The position numbers and the translations under genes are program-made. This document shows positions 19,670 to 29,813 of a stretch of DNA of 64,000 bases, one piece after another. The DNA lies in contig JAFEDI010000103.1 of the NCBI GenBank assembly GCA_018241725.1, forward strand, positions 124,001-188,000, given 5' to 3'. This DNA comes from Pseudomonadota bacterium (GTDB lineage: Bacteria > Pseudomonadota > Gammaproteobacteria > Burkholderiales > Rhodocyclaceae). Position 1 is the stretch's first letter. The number at the start of each line of letters is the position of its first letter. The notes below the pieces were generated by a model. The model had not been told where the DNA came from and made no database searches. It saw only the letters and a list, made by a program, of their open reading frames with translations.

Positions 19670-20317
19670 TCAGCGCTCTCCACTCACGCCATAGGTGTCC
19701 CGGTAACGCTGGACGGCCTCCAGGTTGGCGTTCAGCGCCGGGCTGTCCGTCAGGTAGCCGATCAGGTCGGTCAGATTGGCCACTGCCAGCACCGGAATTC
19801 CGTAGGCATCGCGCACTTCCTGCACGGCCGACAGGGTGCCAGTGCCGCGCTCCATGCGGTCGAGGGCGATGACCACCGCCGACGGCGTGGCGCCATGGGC
19901 ACGGATGATCTCCACCGACTCGCGCACCGAGGTGCCGGCCGAAATCACGTCGTCGAGGATCGCCACGCGGCCGGCCAGCGGCGCGCCAACCAGCGTGCCG
20001 CCCTCACCGTGGTCCTTGGCTTCCTTGCGGTTGAAGCAGAACGGCAGGTTGTGGCCGCGCTCGGCAAGCCGCATCGCAGTGCCCGCTACCAGGGGAATTC
20101 CCTTGTAAGCCGGTCCGAACAGCATATCGCAGGGCAGCTCGGCCGCCAGCAAGGTCTGCGCGTAAAAGTCGCATAGTTTGCCGAAGGACGCACCGTCGTT
20201 GAACAGCCCGGCATTGAAGAAATAGGGGGAGAGACGCCCCGCCTTGGTGACGAACTCTCCAAACCTCAGAACGCCCTTGTCGCAGGAGAGGGCGATGAAA
20301 TCACGGCTAAAATCCAC
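19670..20317 (-). CDS. pyrE: Orotate phosphoribosyltransferase PyrE
   Basis: A 215-residue cytosolic enzyme of UMP synthesis that joins orotate to PRPP. The GTG at 20317 (Shine-Dalgarno GGAAA) was chosen because it places the conserved FIALSCDKGVLRFGEFVTKAGR at the N-terminus as in E. coli PyrE (213 residues); a frame open to 20416 would run into the divergent xthA. Visible motifs are GRLSPYFFNAGLF, GPAYKGIPL, the catalytic Lys-rich loop FNRKEAKDHGEGG and the PRPP site VAILDDVISAGTS. It is divergent from xthA with only 34 bases between start codons. Confidence 0.96.
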   Translation of the reverse strand: MDFSRDFIALSCDKGVLRFGEFVTKAGRLSPYFFNAGLFNDGASFGKLCDFYAQTLLAAELPCDMLFGPAYKGIPLVAGTAMRLAERGHNLPFCFNRKEAKDHGEGGTLVGAPLAGRVAILDDVISAGTSVRESVEIIRAHGATPSAVVIALDRMERGTGTLSAVQEVRDAYGIPVLAVANLTDLIGYLTDSPALNANLEAVQRYRDTYGVSGER

Positions 20318-20351
20318 GTCGTTTCCAAAAAAATGGACCAAATCAAACAAA

Positions 20352-21140
20352 ATGTTACGCGTCGTCACCGCCAACCTCAATGGCATCCGCTCCGCCAGCG
20401 TGAAAGGCTTCCTCACGTGGCTCGGCCAACAGGATGCCGACGTCGTATGTGTACAGGAGTTGAAGGCTCAGCTGCCGGATCTTACGCCTGAAATGAGCAC
20501 TCCAGCCGACATGACGGGATACTTCCACTGCGCCGCCAAGAAAGGCTATAGCGGCGTCGGCATCTACACCCGCAAGGTACCCGACCGCATCGTCGAAGGC
20601 CTCGGCCACGAGGAGTTCGACCTGGAAGGCCGCTATCTGCAGGCCGACTTCGACAACTTGTCGGTGGTTTCCCTGTACCTGCCGTCCGGTTCCAGCTCCG
20701 AAGAACGCCAGGCCGCCAAGTTCCGCTTCATGGACCTCTTCCTGCCGCACATGGCCGAACTGCGAGCCAGCGGGCGTGACGTGGTGATCTGCGGCGACTG
20801 GAACATCGCCCACCAGGCCATCGACCTCAAGAACTGGCGCTCCAACCAGAAGAACTCCGGCTTCCTGCCCGAAGAACGCGCCTGGCTGAGCCGCCTGTTC
20901 GATGAACAGGGCTGGGTGGACACCTACCGCCGCCTCCATCCCGAGGCCACCGATGCCTGCTACACCTGGTGGTCCAACCGCGGCCAGGCCTGGGCCAAGA
21001 ACGTGGGCTGGCGGCTGGACTACCAGATCGCCACGCCGGATCTCGGCGCCCGCGCGGTGCGCAGCGCCGTCTACAAGGATGAGCGCTTCAGCGACCACGC
21101 GCCGCTGACCGTCGACTACGACCTGCCCTTCGCCGGCTGA
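20352..21140 (+). CDS. xthA: Exodeoxyribonuclease III (AP endonuclease) XthA
   Basis: A 262-residue DNA repair nuclease that cuts at abasic sites and trims blocked 3' ends. It has the full exonuclease-endonuclease-phosphatase fold: TANLNGIRSA, VQELKAQ (metal Glu), CGDWNIAH (catalytic Asp and Asn), RLDYQIATPD and FSDHAPLTVDY with the catalytic His. The start is the ATG at 20352. It shares a very short divergent control region with pyrE. It is followed by the rubrerythrin cassette, an oxidative-stress context that suits base-damage repair. Confidence 0.96.
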   Translation: MLRVVTANLNGIRSASVKGFLTWLGQQDADVVCVQELKAQLPDLTPEMSTPADMTGYFHCAAKKGYSGVGIYTRKVPDRIVEGLGHEEFDLEGRYLQADFDNLSVVSLYLPSGSSSEERQAAKFRFMDLFLPHMAELRASGRDVVICGDWNIAHQAIDLKNWRSNQKNSGFLPEERAWLSRLFDEQGWVDTYRRLHPEATDACYTWWSNRGQAWAKNVGWRLDYQIATPDLGARAVRSAVYKDERFSDHAPLTVDYDLPFAG

Positions 21141-21145
21141 TCCAC

Positions 21146-21167
21146 GCCGCCCCCAATCTGGGGCGGC
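21146..21167 (+). terminator. Putative terminator of xthA
   Basis: GCCGCCCC pairs with GGGGCGGC around loop CAATCT, 5 bases after the xthA stop. The downstream sequence is only loosely T-rich (GATTTAATAGTTATTT), so termination strength is uncertain. Confidence 0.55.
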
Positions 21168-21292
21168 ACAGCGATTTAATAGTTATTTATTATCAAAATT
21201 CTTTAAATAATCAATTTCAAATATTTTACCCACAGCCATACCATGGTCTCCATCGAATCCCGATCACCGCGACAACCACCAGGAGAACCATC

Positions 21293-21778
<486 letters not shown>

Positions 21779-21832
21779 ACGCAGCCCGACCCCATTCAAT
21801 CCCGACATTCAGACCAAAAAGGAAAGCGCACC

Positions 21833-21997
21833 ATGAAAACCTACCAGTGCATCGTTTGCGGCTTCATCTACGACGAAACCGCCGGCCTCCCCGACGAAGG
21901 CATCGCCCCCGGCACCCGCTGGGCCGACATCCCCGACGACTGGGCCTGCCCCGACTGCGGCGTCGCCAAGTCGGACTTCGAGATGGTCGAGATCTGA
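21833..21997 (+). CDS. Rubredoxin
   Basis: A 54-residue electron carrier. The two Cys pairs that bind one iron are plain: [12 protein letters not shown] and [17 protein letters not shown], with the [15 protein letters not shown] core. The start ATG follows AAGGAAAG. It sits between rubrerythrin and a rubredoxin reductase, so it should pass electrons from NAD(P)H via the reductase to rubrerythrin. Confidence 0.97.
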   Translation: MKTYQCIVCGFIYDETAGLPDEGIAPGTRWADIPDDWACPDCGVAKSDFEMVEI

Positions 21998-22073
21998 CCA
22001 TGCCCATCCGGGCGGCGTGCCTTCCTGTTCCACACCGCGCCGCCCCGCCAGCCCATTTCGCGAGGTCATACCG

Positions 22074-23237
22074 ATGCCCCACCCCGACGACTTGCCCATC
22101 CTCATCCTCGGCACCGGCCTCGCCGGCTACAACCTGGCCCGCGAGATCCGCAAGCTCGACAAGACCGTTCCGCTGGTACTGGTCAGCCGCGACGCCGCGC
22201 CCTTCTACTCCAAGCCGATGCTGTCCAACGCGCTGGCCGGCGGCAAGACCGCCGAGTCGCTGGTGATGAAGAGTGCCGACCGGATGGCCGAAGAACTCGG
22301 CACCCGGATCCTCGCCCACACCCAGGTTGTGTCCATCGACACGACAACGCGTCAGGTGTCTTTCAGCACCGGCGAACAACTGGCCTACCGCGACCTGGTG
22401 CTCGCCGTCGGCGCCGACCCGATTCGTTTGCCCCTCGCCGGTGACTGTGCCACCGACGTTCTGTCGGTCAACGACCTGGACGACTTCGCCCGCTTCAGCG
22501 CCCGCCTCGACGGCGTGCAGCGCATCGCTATCCTCGGCGGCGGCCTGATCGGCTGTGAGTTCGCCAACGACCTGCTGGCCCGCTGCATCGTGCCGACGAT
22601 CCTCGACCCCGCCCCGTGGCCCCTCGGCCGCCTGCTGCCGGAGGCCGCGGGGCACTGGTTCCAGCAACGCCTCGAGGCCGCCGGTGTCCGCTTCCGCATG
22701 GGCACCGCGGCACGCAGCGTCGCCCGCCACGCAGACGGTTATCGCCTCGACCTCGACGACGGCAGCCAGCTCGATGTGGACCTCGTCCTGTCGGCGGTGG
22801 GCCTGCGCCCGCGCACCGGCATCGCCGCCGCGGCGGGACTCGCAACGAACCGTGGCATCGTCGTCGACCGCCGCCTGGCCGCCAGCGCACCGAACGTCTT
22901 CGCGATCGGCGACTGCGCCGAGGTGGACGGCCTCAGCCTGCCCTTCGTGATGCCGATCATGCAGCAGGTCCGCACGCTGGCCCAGACCCTCGCCGGCACC
23001 CCGACCGACGTGCGCTATCCGGCCATGCCGGTGCTAGTGAAGACCCCAGCGGTACCGACGGTGGTCGCCCCGCCCCCCGCCGGCAGCGACGGCACGTGGC
23101 AGGTAGATGGCGACACGGATGGCCTGACGGCCCGCTTCGTCGCGCCGGACGGCAGCCTGCGCGGCTTCGCGGTACTCGGCAGCGCAACCACCGGCAAGCA
23201 GGCACTCACCGCCCAGCTGCCTCCCACACTGGGCTGA
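22074..23237 (+). CDS. Rubredoxin-NAD(+) reductase-like FAD oxidoreductase
   Basis: A 387-residue flavoprotein with two dinucleotide sites: the N-terminal FAD loop LILGTGLAGYNLAREIRK and the NAD loop IAILGGGLIGCEFANDL around residue 150. The second FAD contact is NVFAIGDCAEVDG near residue 280. The C-terminal ~90 residues form the dimer or rubredoxin-facing domain. Overall length and order match rubredoxin reductases of the AlkT/RubB type. The start ATG at 22074 has GAGG upstream. Position 76 bases after the rubredoxin gene supports the electron chain NAD(P)H to FAD to rubredoxin to rubrerythrin. Confidence 0.92.
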   Translation: MPHPDDLPILILGTGLAGYNLAREIRKLDKTVPLVLVSRDAAPFYSKPMLSNALAGGKTAESLVMKSADRMAEELGTRILAHTQVVSIDTTTRQVSFSTGEQLAYRDLVLAVGADPIRLPLAGDCATDVLSVNDLDDFARFSARLDGVQRIAILGGGLIGCEFANDLLARCIVPTILDPAPWPLGRLLPEAAGHWFQQRLEAAGVRFRMGTAARSVARHADGYRLDLDDGSQLDVDLVLSAVGLRPRTGIAAAAGLATNRGIVVDRRLAASAPNVFAIGDCAEVDGLSLPFVMPIMQQVRTLAQTLAGTPTDVRYPAMPVLVKTPAVPTVVAPPPAGSDGTWQVDGDTDGLTARFVAPDGSLRGFAVLGSATTGKQALTAQLPPTLG

Positions 23238-23283
23238 CTGGCGCCGCCCTGCAGCCTCCAGGGAGTTGACCACGTCATGTCGA

Positions 23284-23301
23284 TCGACTAAATTCAGTCG
23301 A
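23284..23301. promoter_or_regulatory. Candidate TetR operator
   Basis: A perfect inverted repeat, TCGACT-AAATTC-AGTCGA, lies 55 bases before the TetR start. The arms extend with one mismatch to GATCGACT/AGTCGATT. Its place in the only promoter region of the efflux operon makes it the likely self-repression site. Confidence 0.6.
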
Positions 23302-23355
23302 TTGATTAACTTAGCGCGTCGGAAGCATCCACATAGCTTCCGGCGCGTGTGCACC

Positions 23356-24027
23356 ATGACCGCCACCTCCGCCCACCAGCCGACCCGCGCCGACGGCATC
23401 CTGGCCCGCCGCCGCCTGCTGGAAGCCGCGCTGCCGCTGTTCGCCTCCAAGGGTTACCAGCAGACCTCGACCCGCGAGATCGCCGACGCCGCCGGCGCCA
23501 ACCTGGCCGCCATCAACTACTACTTCGGCGACAAGGCCGGCCTCTACCGGGCCGTGTTCAGCGAATCCCTGTGCGCCGATCAATCCGCATCGCCCCTCGA
23601 CAACGCTGCCGGCCAGCCGTTGGAAGCTATCCTCACCGGCTTCTTTCACGACTTCCTGGCTCCACTGAAGAACGGCGCTCCGGTGGACCTGGTGATGCGC
23701 CTGCATTTCCGCGAACTCCTCGACCCCAGCGGCGTCCTCGGGCAGGAGCACGACGCGGAGCTCGCCGCCGTGTACACCGCTCTCGTCGAGCTACTGACCC
23801 AGCACCTCGGTCTCGCCGGCATCGACGCAGACATCCAGCGCCTGGCCCACTCCATCATCGGCCTGGCCCTGCCCTACTACGTCGCGCGTGACCTGATCGA
23901 CCGGGTCAGTGCCGAACTGTTGGCCGATGCCGCCACCGTCGACGTCCTCGCCGACCGGCTCGCCAGCTACGCCCTGACGATGATCGGTAGCGAACGGCAG
24001 CGCCGCCAGACCGGGAGCACCACATGA
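23356..24027 (+). CDS. TetR-family repressor of the efflux operon (CerR C-terminal type)
   Basis: A 223-residue regulator. The N-terminal helix-turn-helix is canonical: ILARRRLLEAALPLFASKGY, then TSTREIADAAGANLAAINYYFGDKAGLYRAVF. The all-helical ligand domain follows and resembles the CerR C-terminal group. The ATG at 23356 was chosen because the DNA-binding domain begins ~15 residues later; earlier codons lie across the operator. The stop overlaps the next gene (ATGA), so the repressor is the first gene of the operon it most likely controls. Confidence 0.9.
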   Translation: MTATSAHQPTRADGILARRRLLEAALPLFASKGYQQTSTREIADAAGANLAAINYYFGDKAGLYRAVFSESLCADQSASPLDNAAGQPLEAILTGFFHDFLAPLKNGAPVDLVMRLHFRELLDPSGVLGQEHDAELAAVYTALVELLTQHLGLAGIDADIQRLAHSIIGLALPYYVARDLIDRVSAELLADAATVDVLADRLASYALTMIGSERQRRQTGSTT

Positions 24028-25478
24028 ACCTCCCCCAACGCAGCGTCGCAGCCCTGCTGACCGTGCTCGGCCTGTCCGCCTGCGGCGTGCTGCCGCGTGT
24101 CGGTCCCGATTACCAGGCACCTGCCATCCCGACCCCCGCCGGCTGGCAGGCCCCGCAGCCCCACAACGGCCAGATCGCCGAACTCACCGACTGGTGGCGG
24201 CGCCTCGACGACCCGCTGCTGCCCGAGCTGATCAACGCCGCCGAACGGGAAAGCGCCAGCCTCGCCCAGGCCCGCGCGCGCATCGCCCAAGCCCGCGCCT
24301 CGGCGGTGGCGGCCGATGTCGCCGGTCTGCCCACCGTCGATGGCAGCCTCGCCGCCAAGCGCGCCGCCTTCACCTTCGGCGCCCCGACCACCTTCCAGAC
24401 CACCCGCCAGGCCTCGGTGATGGCCAACTGGGAGATCGATCTGTTCGGCGGCCTGGCCCGCGACCAGCAAGGCGCCGAAGCACGCCTCGCCGCCAGCGCC
24501 GCCCGCTGGCACGCCGCCCGCGTGTCGGTGGCCGCAGAAACCGCCGACGCCTACTTGCAGCTGCGCTACCAGGAACGCCGCCTGGCCCAGGCCGAGGCTG
24601 ACGCCACCTCCCGCGCGGCCACCTTTGAACTCACCCGCAAACTCGGCACGGCTGGCTTCAACGCCCCCGCCGACGTCGCCCTCGCCGGTGCCAGTGCCGC
24701 CGACGGCACCGCCGCGGTGGCCGACCTGCGCGCTGCCCGCGACCGCCAGGTCAAGGCCCTGGTGGCCCTCACCGGCATCGACGAAACCCGCCTGCGCCAG
24801 CAGCTCGCCGGTGCGAGCGGCCGCTTCCCGACCCCTGCCGCCTTCGCCATCGACACGCTGCCGGCGCGCCTGCTCACCCAGCGCCCAGACGTGGCCGCCG
24901 CCGAACGGGATCTCGCCGCCGCCAGCGCGGCCATCGGCAGCGCTGCCGCCGAGCGCTATCCGCGCCTGACCCTGGCTGGCGTCTTCACACCGCTGCGCCT
25001 CAACACCAACGGCCAGCACATGTCTGCCACCACCTGGTCGATCAGCCCCACGCTGGCCATGCCGCTGTTCGACGGCGGCCGCGTCGCCGCCAACGTGGAG
25101 GCTGCCCGCGCCGATTATGCTGCCGCCGAAGCGGCCTACCGCCAGACCGTGCGCACAGCGGTCAGCGAAGTCGAACAAGCCCTCGTCCGCCTCGATGCCG
25201 CCGCCACCCGCGAAGCCGACGTACGCCGCGCCGCCGCCGGCTACCGCCAGGCCTACGGCGCCACCGAAGCCCGCCAGCGGGCCGGTTTCGCCAGCCTGCT
25301 CGAACTCGAAGACGCCCGCCGCACCCTCCTCGCCGCCGACACCACGGTGGCCGGTTGGGAGCAGGAGCGCGCCTCGGCGTGGATCGCCCTGTACCGGGCC
25401 ATCGGCGGCGGATGGACCGCCACCGACACGGCTGCCCCTCAAGTCCCCCAAGCTCCCTCACCGGACGACGCCCGATGA
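24024..25478 (+). CDS. NodT-family outer-membrane efflux lipoprotein
   Basis: A 484-residue outer-membrane channel component of a tripartite pump. The lipobox is LGLSACGVLP; the mature start VGPDYQAP is typical of NodT/OprM proteins. Two OEP repeats of Ala-rich helices follow (ESASLAQARARIAQARASA; AEAAYRQTVRTAVSEVEQAL), with barrel strands between. It starts in an ATGA overlap with the repressor and ends in another with the adaptor gene. Placing the outer-membrane gene before adaptor and permease is less common than the reverse order. Confidence 0.93.
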   Translation: MNLPQRSVAALLTVLGLSACGVLPRVGPDYQAPAIPTPAGWQAPQPHNGQIAELTDWWRRLDDPLLPELINAAERESASLAQARARIAQARASAVAADVAGLPTVDGSLAAKRAAFTFGAPTTFQTTRQASVMANWEIDLFGGLARDQQGAEARLAASAARWHAARVSVAAETADAYLQLRYQERRLAQAEADATSRAATFELTRKLGTAGFNAPADVALAGASAADGTAAVADLRAARDRQVKALVALTGIDETRLRQQLAGASGRFPTPAAFAIDTLPARLLTQRPDVAAAERDLAAASAAIGSAAAERYPRLTLAGVFTPLRLNTNGQHMSATTWSISPTLAMPLFDGGRVAANVEAARADYAAAEAAYRQTVRTAVSEVEQALVRLDAAATREADVRRAAAGYRQAYGATEARQRAGFASLLELEDARRTLLAADTTVAGWEQERASAWIALYRAIGGGWTATDTAAPQVPQAPSPDDAR

Positions 25479-26611
25479 TGTCCTTCCGCGCCCCCCTTAT
25501 CGCCACCTTGCTGGCCGGCCTCCTGACCGCCTGCTCCTCGGACGCCCCGCCGCCCGAAACTTCCAAGCCCACCGCCGGACCGGCCAAACCGGCTCTCGCG
25601 GTGACCACCGTCACTCCCGAAGGCCGCGAGCTGCCCCGCGGCCTGGTCGCCAACGGCAGCGTCGCCGCCTGGCAGGAAGCCTCCATCGGCGCCGAATCCG
25701 GCGGTCTGCGCCTCGCCGACGTGAAGGTCAATGTGGGCAGCCCGGTCAAGCGCGGCGAACTGCTCGCCGAGTTCGCCGCCGACGTGCCTCTTGCCGAACA
25801 GGCCCAGGCCCGCGCCAGCCTCGCCGAAGCCGAAGCCGCGCTGCAAGAGGCCCGTGCCAACGCGGCCCGGGCCCGTTCGGTGGAAGCCAGCGGCGGCCTC
25901 AGCCCCCAGCAGATCCAGCAATACGTGACCGCTGAGGCAACCACCGACGCGCGCCGCCAGGCCGCCCGCGCCAGCCTTGCCAGCGCCGACCTGCGCGTGC
26001 GCCACACCCGCGTGGTGGCCAGCGACGACGGCGTGATCTCCTTCCGTGCCGCCAGCGCCACCGTCGGCGCGGTGGTGCCCCAGGGCCAGGAACTGTTCCG
26101 CCTGATCCGCCAGCAACGCCTCGAATGGCGGGCCGAAGTCCCGGCCGCCGAGCTGGCCCGCGTCCGCGTCGGCCAGCCGGTGCAGCTAACGGCCCCCGGC
26201 GGTGAGCGTGTCACCGGCACGGTGCGCACGCTGGCCCCCACGGTTGATGTGCAGAGCCGCAACGCGCTGGTCTATGTGGATCTGCCGGCCGCCGCCGGCA
26301 AGGGCGCCACGGCTCCCTTCAAGGCCGGCATGTTCGCCCGCGGCGAGTTCGCGCTGGCAGCCAGCCGCGGCCTGACCCTGCCGCGCCAGGCGATAGCCTT
26401 GCGCGACGGCTTCAACTACGTGTTCCGCATCGGCGACGGCAACCGAGTCGTGCAGACCAAGGTCGAGGTCGGCCGCCGCGACGGCGAGCGCGTCGAGATC
26501 CTCTCCGGCCTGCCCGCCGACGCACGGGTGGTGGCCAGCGGCGCCGGCTTCCTCGACGACGGCGACCTGGTCCAGGTGACAGCCCCTGCCCCCCAGGCCC
26601 CGAGCAAGTGA
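25475..26611 (+). CDS. RND periplasmic adaptor lipoprotein (membrane fusion protein)
   Basis: A 378-residue adaptor linking pump and outer-membrane channel. The lipobox LLTACSS anchors it to the inner membrane. The lipoyl half-motif is GSVAAWQEASIGAESGGLRL and VGSPVKRGELLAEF, a helical hairpin of ~70 residues follows (QAQARASLAEAEAALQEARA), then the return half-motif (RHTRVVASDDGVISF) and the beta-barrel (VRVGQPVQLTAPGG). The start ATG at 25475 overlaps the previous stop. The permease starts 10 bases after the stop. Confidence 0.93.
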   Translation: MMSFRAPLIATLLAGLLTACSSDAPPPETSKPTAGPAKPALAVTTVTPEGRELPRGLVANGSVAAWQEASIGAESGGLRLADVKVNVGSPVKRGELLAEFAADVPLAEQAQARASLAEAEAALQEARANAARARSVEASGGLSPQQIQQYVTAEATTDARRQAARASLASADLRVRHTRVVASDDGVISFRAASATVGAVVPQGQELFRLIRQQRLEWRAEVPAAELARVRVGQPVQLTAPGGERVTGTVRTLAPTVDVQSRNALVYVDLPAAAGKGATAPFKAGMFARGEFALAASRGLTLPRQAIALRDGFNYVFRIGDGNRVVQTKVEVGRRDGERVEILSGLPADARVVASGAGFLDDGDLVQVTAPAPQAPSK

Positions 26612-26621
26612 GCGGCACGCC

Positions 26622-29600
26622 ATGAACTTTTCCGCCCTGTCGATCCGCAACCCGGTCCCGGCGATCCTGCTCTTCATCCTGCTCAGCCTGGCCGGCCTGC
26701 TGGCCTTCAAGAGCACCGGCGTGCAGGACTTTCCGGACATCGAACTGCCGGTGGTCACGGTCAAGGCCAGCCTGCCCGGCGCCGCCCCCGGCACGCTGGA
26801 GACCGAGGTCGCCCGCAAGCTCGAGAACAGCATCGCGACCCTCGCCCAGATCAAGCGCATGCACACCACCATCCTCGACGGCGAGGTCACGGTGGCCATC
26901 GAATTCGAACTGGAGAAGAACGCCAACGAGGCGGAGACCGAGGTCCGCGCCGCGGTCAGCCGCGTGCGCGCCGACCTGCCCGCCGACGTGCGCGACCCGG
27001 TGGTGGCCAAGATCGTCACCGCCGGCCGGCCCCTCGGCGCGTGGACGATCCGCGCCGACACCCACGACGAAGAATCCCTCAGCTGGCTGGTGGACGACAC
27101 GGTCACCCGTCGCCTGCTGGCGGTCAAGGGCGTCGGCGCAGTGAAGCGCCTCGGCGGCGTCGGCCGGGAGGTACGCATCGAACTCGACGCCGAACGGATG
27201 GCCGCCCTCGGCGTCAGCGCCGCCGACGTGTCCCGCCAGCTGCGCCGCGCCCAGCAGGAAGCCCCCGGCGGCCGCGGCGACGTGGGCGGCGGCGAGCAGG
27301 CCGTGCGCACTATCGCCACCGTCGCCAGCGCTAGCGACCTGGGCGCCATCGACATCCCGCTGTCCGAAGGGCGCAGCGTGCGCCTCGACCGCATCGCCAG
27401 GATCACCGACACCATCGCCGAGCGCCGTTCCGTAGCCCTCTTCGACGGCCAGCCGGTGGTCGGCTTCGAGGTCTCGCGCACCAAGGGTGCCAGCGAGATC
27501 ACCGTCGCCGCCGGCGTCGCCAAGGCCATCGCCGAACTGGAAGCCGCCCATCCCGGCGTGCATTTCGCCCACGCCTACAACAACGTCGCCCCGGTGCAGG
27601 AGAACTTCGACGGCTCCATGCAGCTCCTCTACGAAGGTGCGCTGCTGGCGGTGCTGGTGGTGTGGTGGTTCCTGCGCGACTGGCGCGCCACCCTGGTCGC
27701 CGCGCTGGCCCTGCCCCTGTCGGTGATCCCGACCTTCCTCGGCATGGCCTGGTTCGGCTTCACCCTCAACACCGTCACGCTGCTGTCGCTGGCGCTGGTG
27801 GTCGGTATCCTGGTGGACGACGCGATCGTCGAGATCGAGAACATCGCCCGCCACCTGCGCATGGGCAAGACGCCGCTGCAGGCCGCCATGGAGGCCGCCG
27901 ACGAGATCGGCATGGCGGTCATCGCCACCACCTTCGCACTGGTCGCGGTGTTCCTGCCCACCGCCTTCATGGCCGGCATCGCCGGCAAGTTCTTCAAGCA
28001 GTTCGGGTGGACCGCAGTGCTGGCCATCCTCGCCTCCCTGGTCGTGGCGCGCCTGCTGACGCCGATGATGGCGGCCTACTTCCTGAAGCCCGTCGCCCAC
28101 GGCGAGGTACCCGAGCGGCGCCTGATGCGCAGCTACATGACGGCCATGCAGTGGTGCCTGCGCCACCGCTTCCTCACGCTACTCGGCGCGGTGGCCTTCC
28201 TGGTCGGCTCGGTCATGCTGATCCCCCTGCTGCCGACCGGCTTCGTGCCGCCCGCCGACCGCGCCCAGACGCTGGTCAACGTGGAGCTCCCGCCGGGCAG
28301 CACGCTGAAGGAAACCTGGAACGCTGCCGAACAGGCCCGCCAGGCCATCGCCGTGATGCCCGACGTGAAAGCCGTGCTCAGCTCGGTGGGTGGCGGTGCG
28401 GCCGGCGACGGCTTCAACCCCGGCGCCGCCGCCGAGGTGCGCCGCGCCGTTCTCACCGTAACCCTCAGCCACCGCACCCAGCGCCACCGCAACCAGCAGG
28501 CTGTCGAAGTGGAGATGCGCCAGCGCCTCGCCGTGCTGCCCGGCATGCGAATCACCGTCGGGCCTGCCGACTCGGGCGTCAAGATGCTGCTGGTGCTGAA
28601 GAGCGACGATCCAGCCACGCTGGCCGTCGCCGCCCAGGCCGCCACCCGCGACCTGCGTACCCTGCAGGGCATCGGCAACATCACCTCCAGCGCCAGTCTG
28701 GTACGCCCGGAAGTGGTGATCCGCCCCGACTTCGCCCGCGCCGCCGACCTGGGCGCGACCGCCGAGGCCATCGCCGACACGATCCGCATTGCCACCGCCG
28801 GCGACTACGACGTCGGCCTCGCCAAGCTCAACCTGGAACGCCGTCAGGTGCCGATCCGCGTGCGCCTGCCGGACGCCGAGCGGGCCGACCTGGCCGCCAT
28901 CGGCCGCCTTCAGGTGCCCGGCAAGAGCGGACCGGTGTTCCTCGCCAACGTGGCGGACATCGCGATGGACAGCGGCCCCGCCCAGGTAAACCGCCTCGAC
29001 CGCAGCCGCAACGTAACCCTCGAAGTGGAACTCGGCCAGCGCGAACTCGGCTCGGTGTACAAGGAAGCCCTGGCCCTGCCCGGCCTGGCCAAGCTGCCGC
29101 CCGGCGTGACGCTGGCCGACTCCGGCGACACCGAGGTCATGCAGGAACTGTTCGGCAGCTTCGGGCTGGCGATGGGCATTGGCGTGCTGTGCATCTACAT
29201 GGTGCTGGTGCTGCTGTTCGGCGGCTTCACACAGCCGGTGACCATCCTGGCGGCCCTGCCGCTGGCCATCGGCGGCGCCTTCGTGGCACTGCTGGTCACC
29301 CACAACAGCTTCTCGATGCCGTCCCTGATCGGCCTCCTGATGCTGATGGGCATCGTCACCAAGAACTCCATCCTGCTCGTCGAATACGCCATCGAGGCCC
29401 GCCACGGCCGCGGCGGTACGCCACTGAGCCGCCACGACGCGCTGGTGGACGCCTGCCGCAAGCGCGCCCGCCCGATCGTCATGACCTCCCTGGCGATGGG
29501 CGCCGGCATGCTGCCGATCGCCCTCGGCCTCGGCGCCGACCCAAGCTTCCGCGCACCGATGGCCACCGCGGTGATCGGCGGCCTGATCAGCTCGACGCTG

Positions 29601-29705
29601 CTGAGCCTGCTGGTAGTGCCCGCCGTATACACCTACGTGGACGACCTGGAAGCCTGGCTGGCCCGCGTCCTGCGCCATTCCACGCCAAGCGCACAGCCAG
29701 AATGA
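26622..29705 (+). CDS. RND efflux permease (AcrB/MexF-like superfamily)
   Basis: A 1027-residue inner-membrane proton-driven pump. It opens with the family signature FSALSIRNPVPAILLFILL and DFPDIELPVVTV. Twelve membrane helices fall in the usual 1+5+1+5 pattern, and helix 4 carries the proton-relay acids (ALVVGILVDDAIVEIENIAR). The two large periplasmic loops include porter-domain motifs (GAVKRLGGVGREVRIELDAERMAALGV). The second half repeats IGLLMLMGIVTKNSILLVEYAIEARHGRGG. The substrate cannot be told from sequence; hydrophobic drugs or solvents are likely, since a TetR regulator controls the operon. Confidence 0.94.
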   Translation: MNFSALSIRNPVPAILLFILLSLAGLLAFKSTGVQDFPDIELPVVTVKASLPGAAPGTLETEVARKLENSIATLAQIKRMHTTILDGEVTVAIEFELEKNANEAETEVRAAVSRVRADLPADVRDPVVAKIVTAGRPLGAWTIRADTHDEESLSWLVDDTVTRRLLAVKGVGAVKRLGGVGREVRIELDAERMAALGVSAADVSRQLRRAQQEAPGGRGDVGGGEQAVRTIATVASASDLGAIDIPLSEGRSVRLDRIARITDTIAERRSVALFDGQPVVGFEVSRTKGASEITVAAGVAKAIAELEAAHPGVHFAHAYNNVAPVQENFDGSMQLLYEGALLAVLVVWWFLRDWRATLVAALALPLSVIPTFLGMAWFGFTLNTVTLLSLALVVGILVDDAIVEIENIARHLRMGKTPLQAAMEAADEIGMAVIATTFALVAVFLPTAFMAGIAGKFFKQFGWTAVLAILASLVVARLLTPMMAAYFLKPVAHGEVPERRLMRSYMTAMQWCLRHRFLTLLGAVAFLVGSVMLIPLLPTGFVPPADRAQTLVNVELPPGSTLKETWNAAEQARQAIAVMPDVKAVLSSVGGGAAGDGFNPGAAAEVRRAVLTVTLSHRTQRHRNQQAVEVEMRQRLAVLPGMRITVGPADSGVKMLLVLKSDDPATLAVAAQAATRDLRTLQGIGNITSSASLVRPEVVIRPDFARAADLGATAEAIADTIRIATAGDYDVGLAKLNLERRQVPIRVRLPDAERADLAAIGRLQVPGKSGPVFLANVADIAMDSGPAQVNRLDRSRNVTLEVELGQRELGSVYKEALALPGLAKLPPGVTLADSGDTEVMQELFGSFGLAMGIGVLCIYMVLVLLFGGFTQPVTILAALPLAIGGAFVALLVTHNSFSMPSLIGLLMLMGIVTKNSILLVEYAIEARHGRGGTPLSRHDALVDACRKRARPIVMTSLAMGAGMLPIALGLGADPSFRAPMATAVIGGLISSTLLSLLVVPAVYTYVDDLEAWLARVLRHSTPSAQPE

Positions 29706-29813
29706 ATTGCCACAGACTTCGATTGGGATTAGCCTAAGCCCGGAACAAGTGGCGACTACAGGCCTCCAACCTGCTTACCAATTTTCGATAACGCCATTCA
29801 TTGGGAGAAAACC

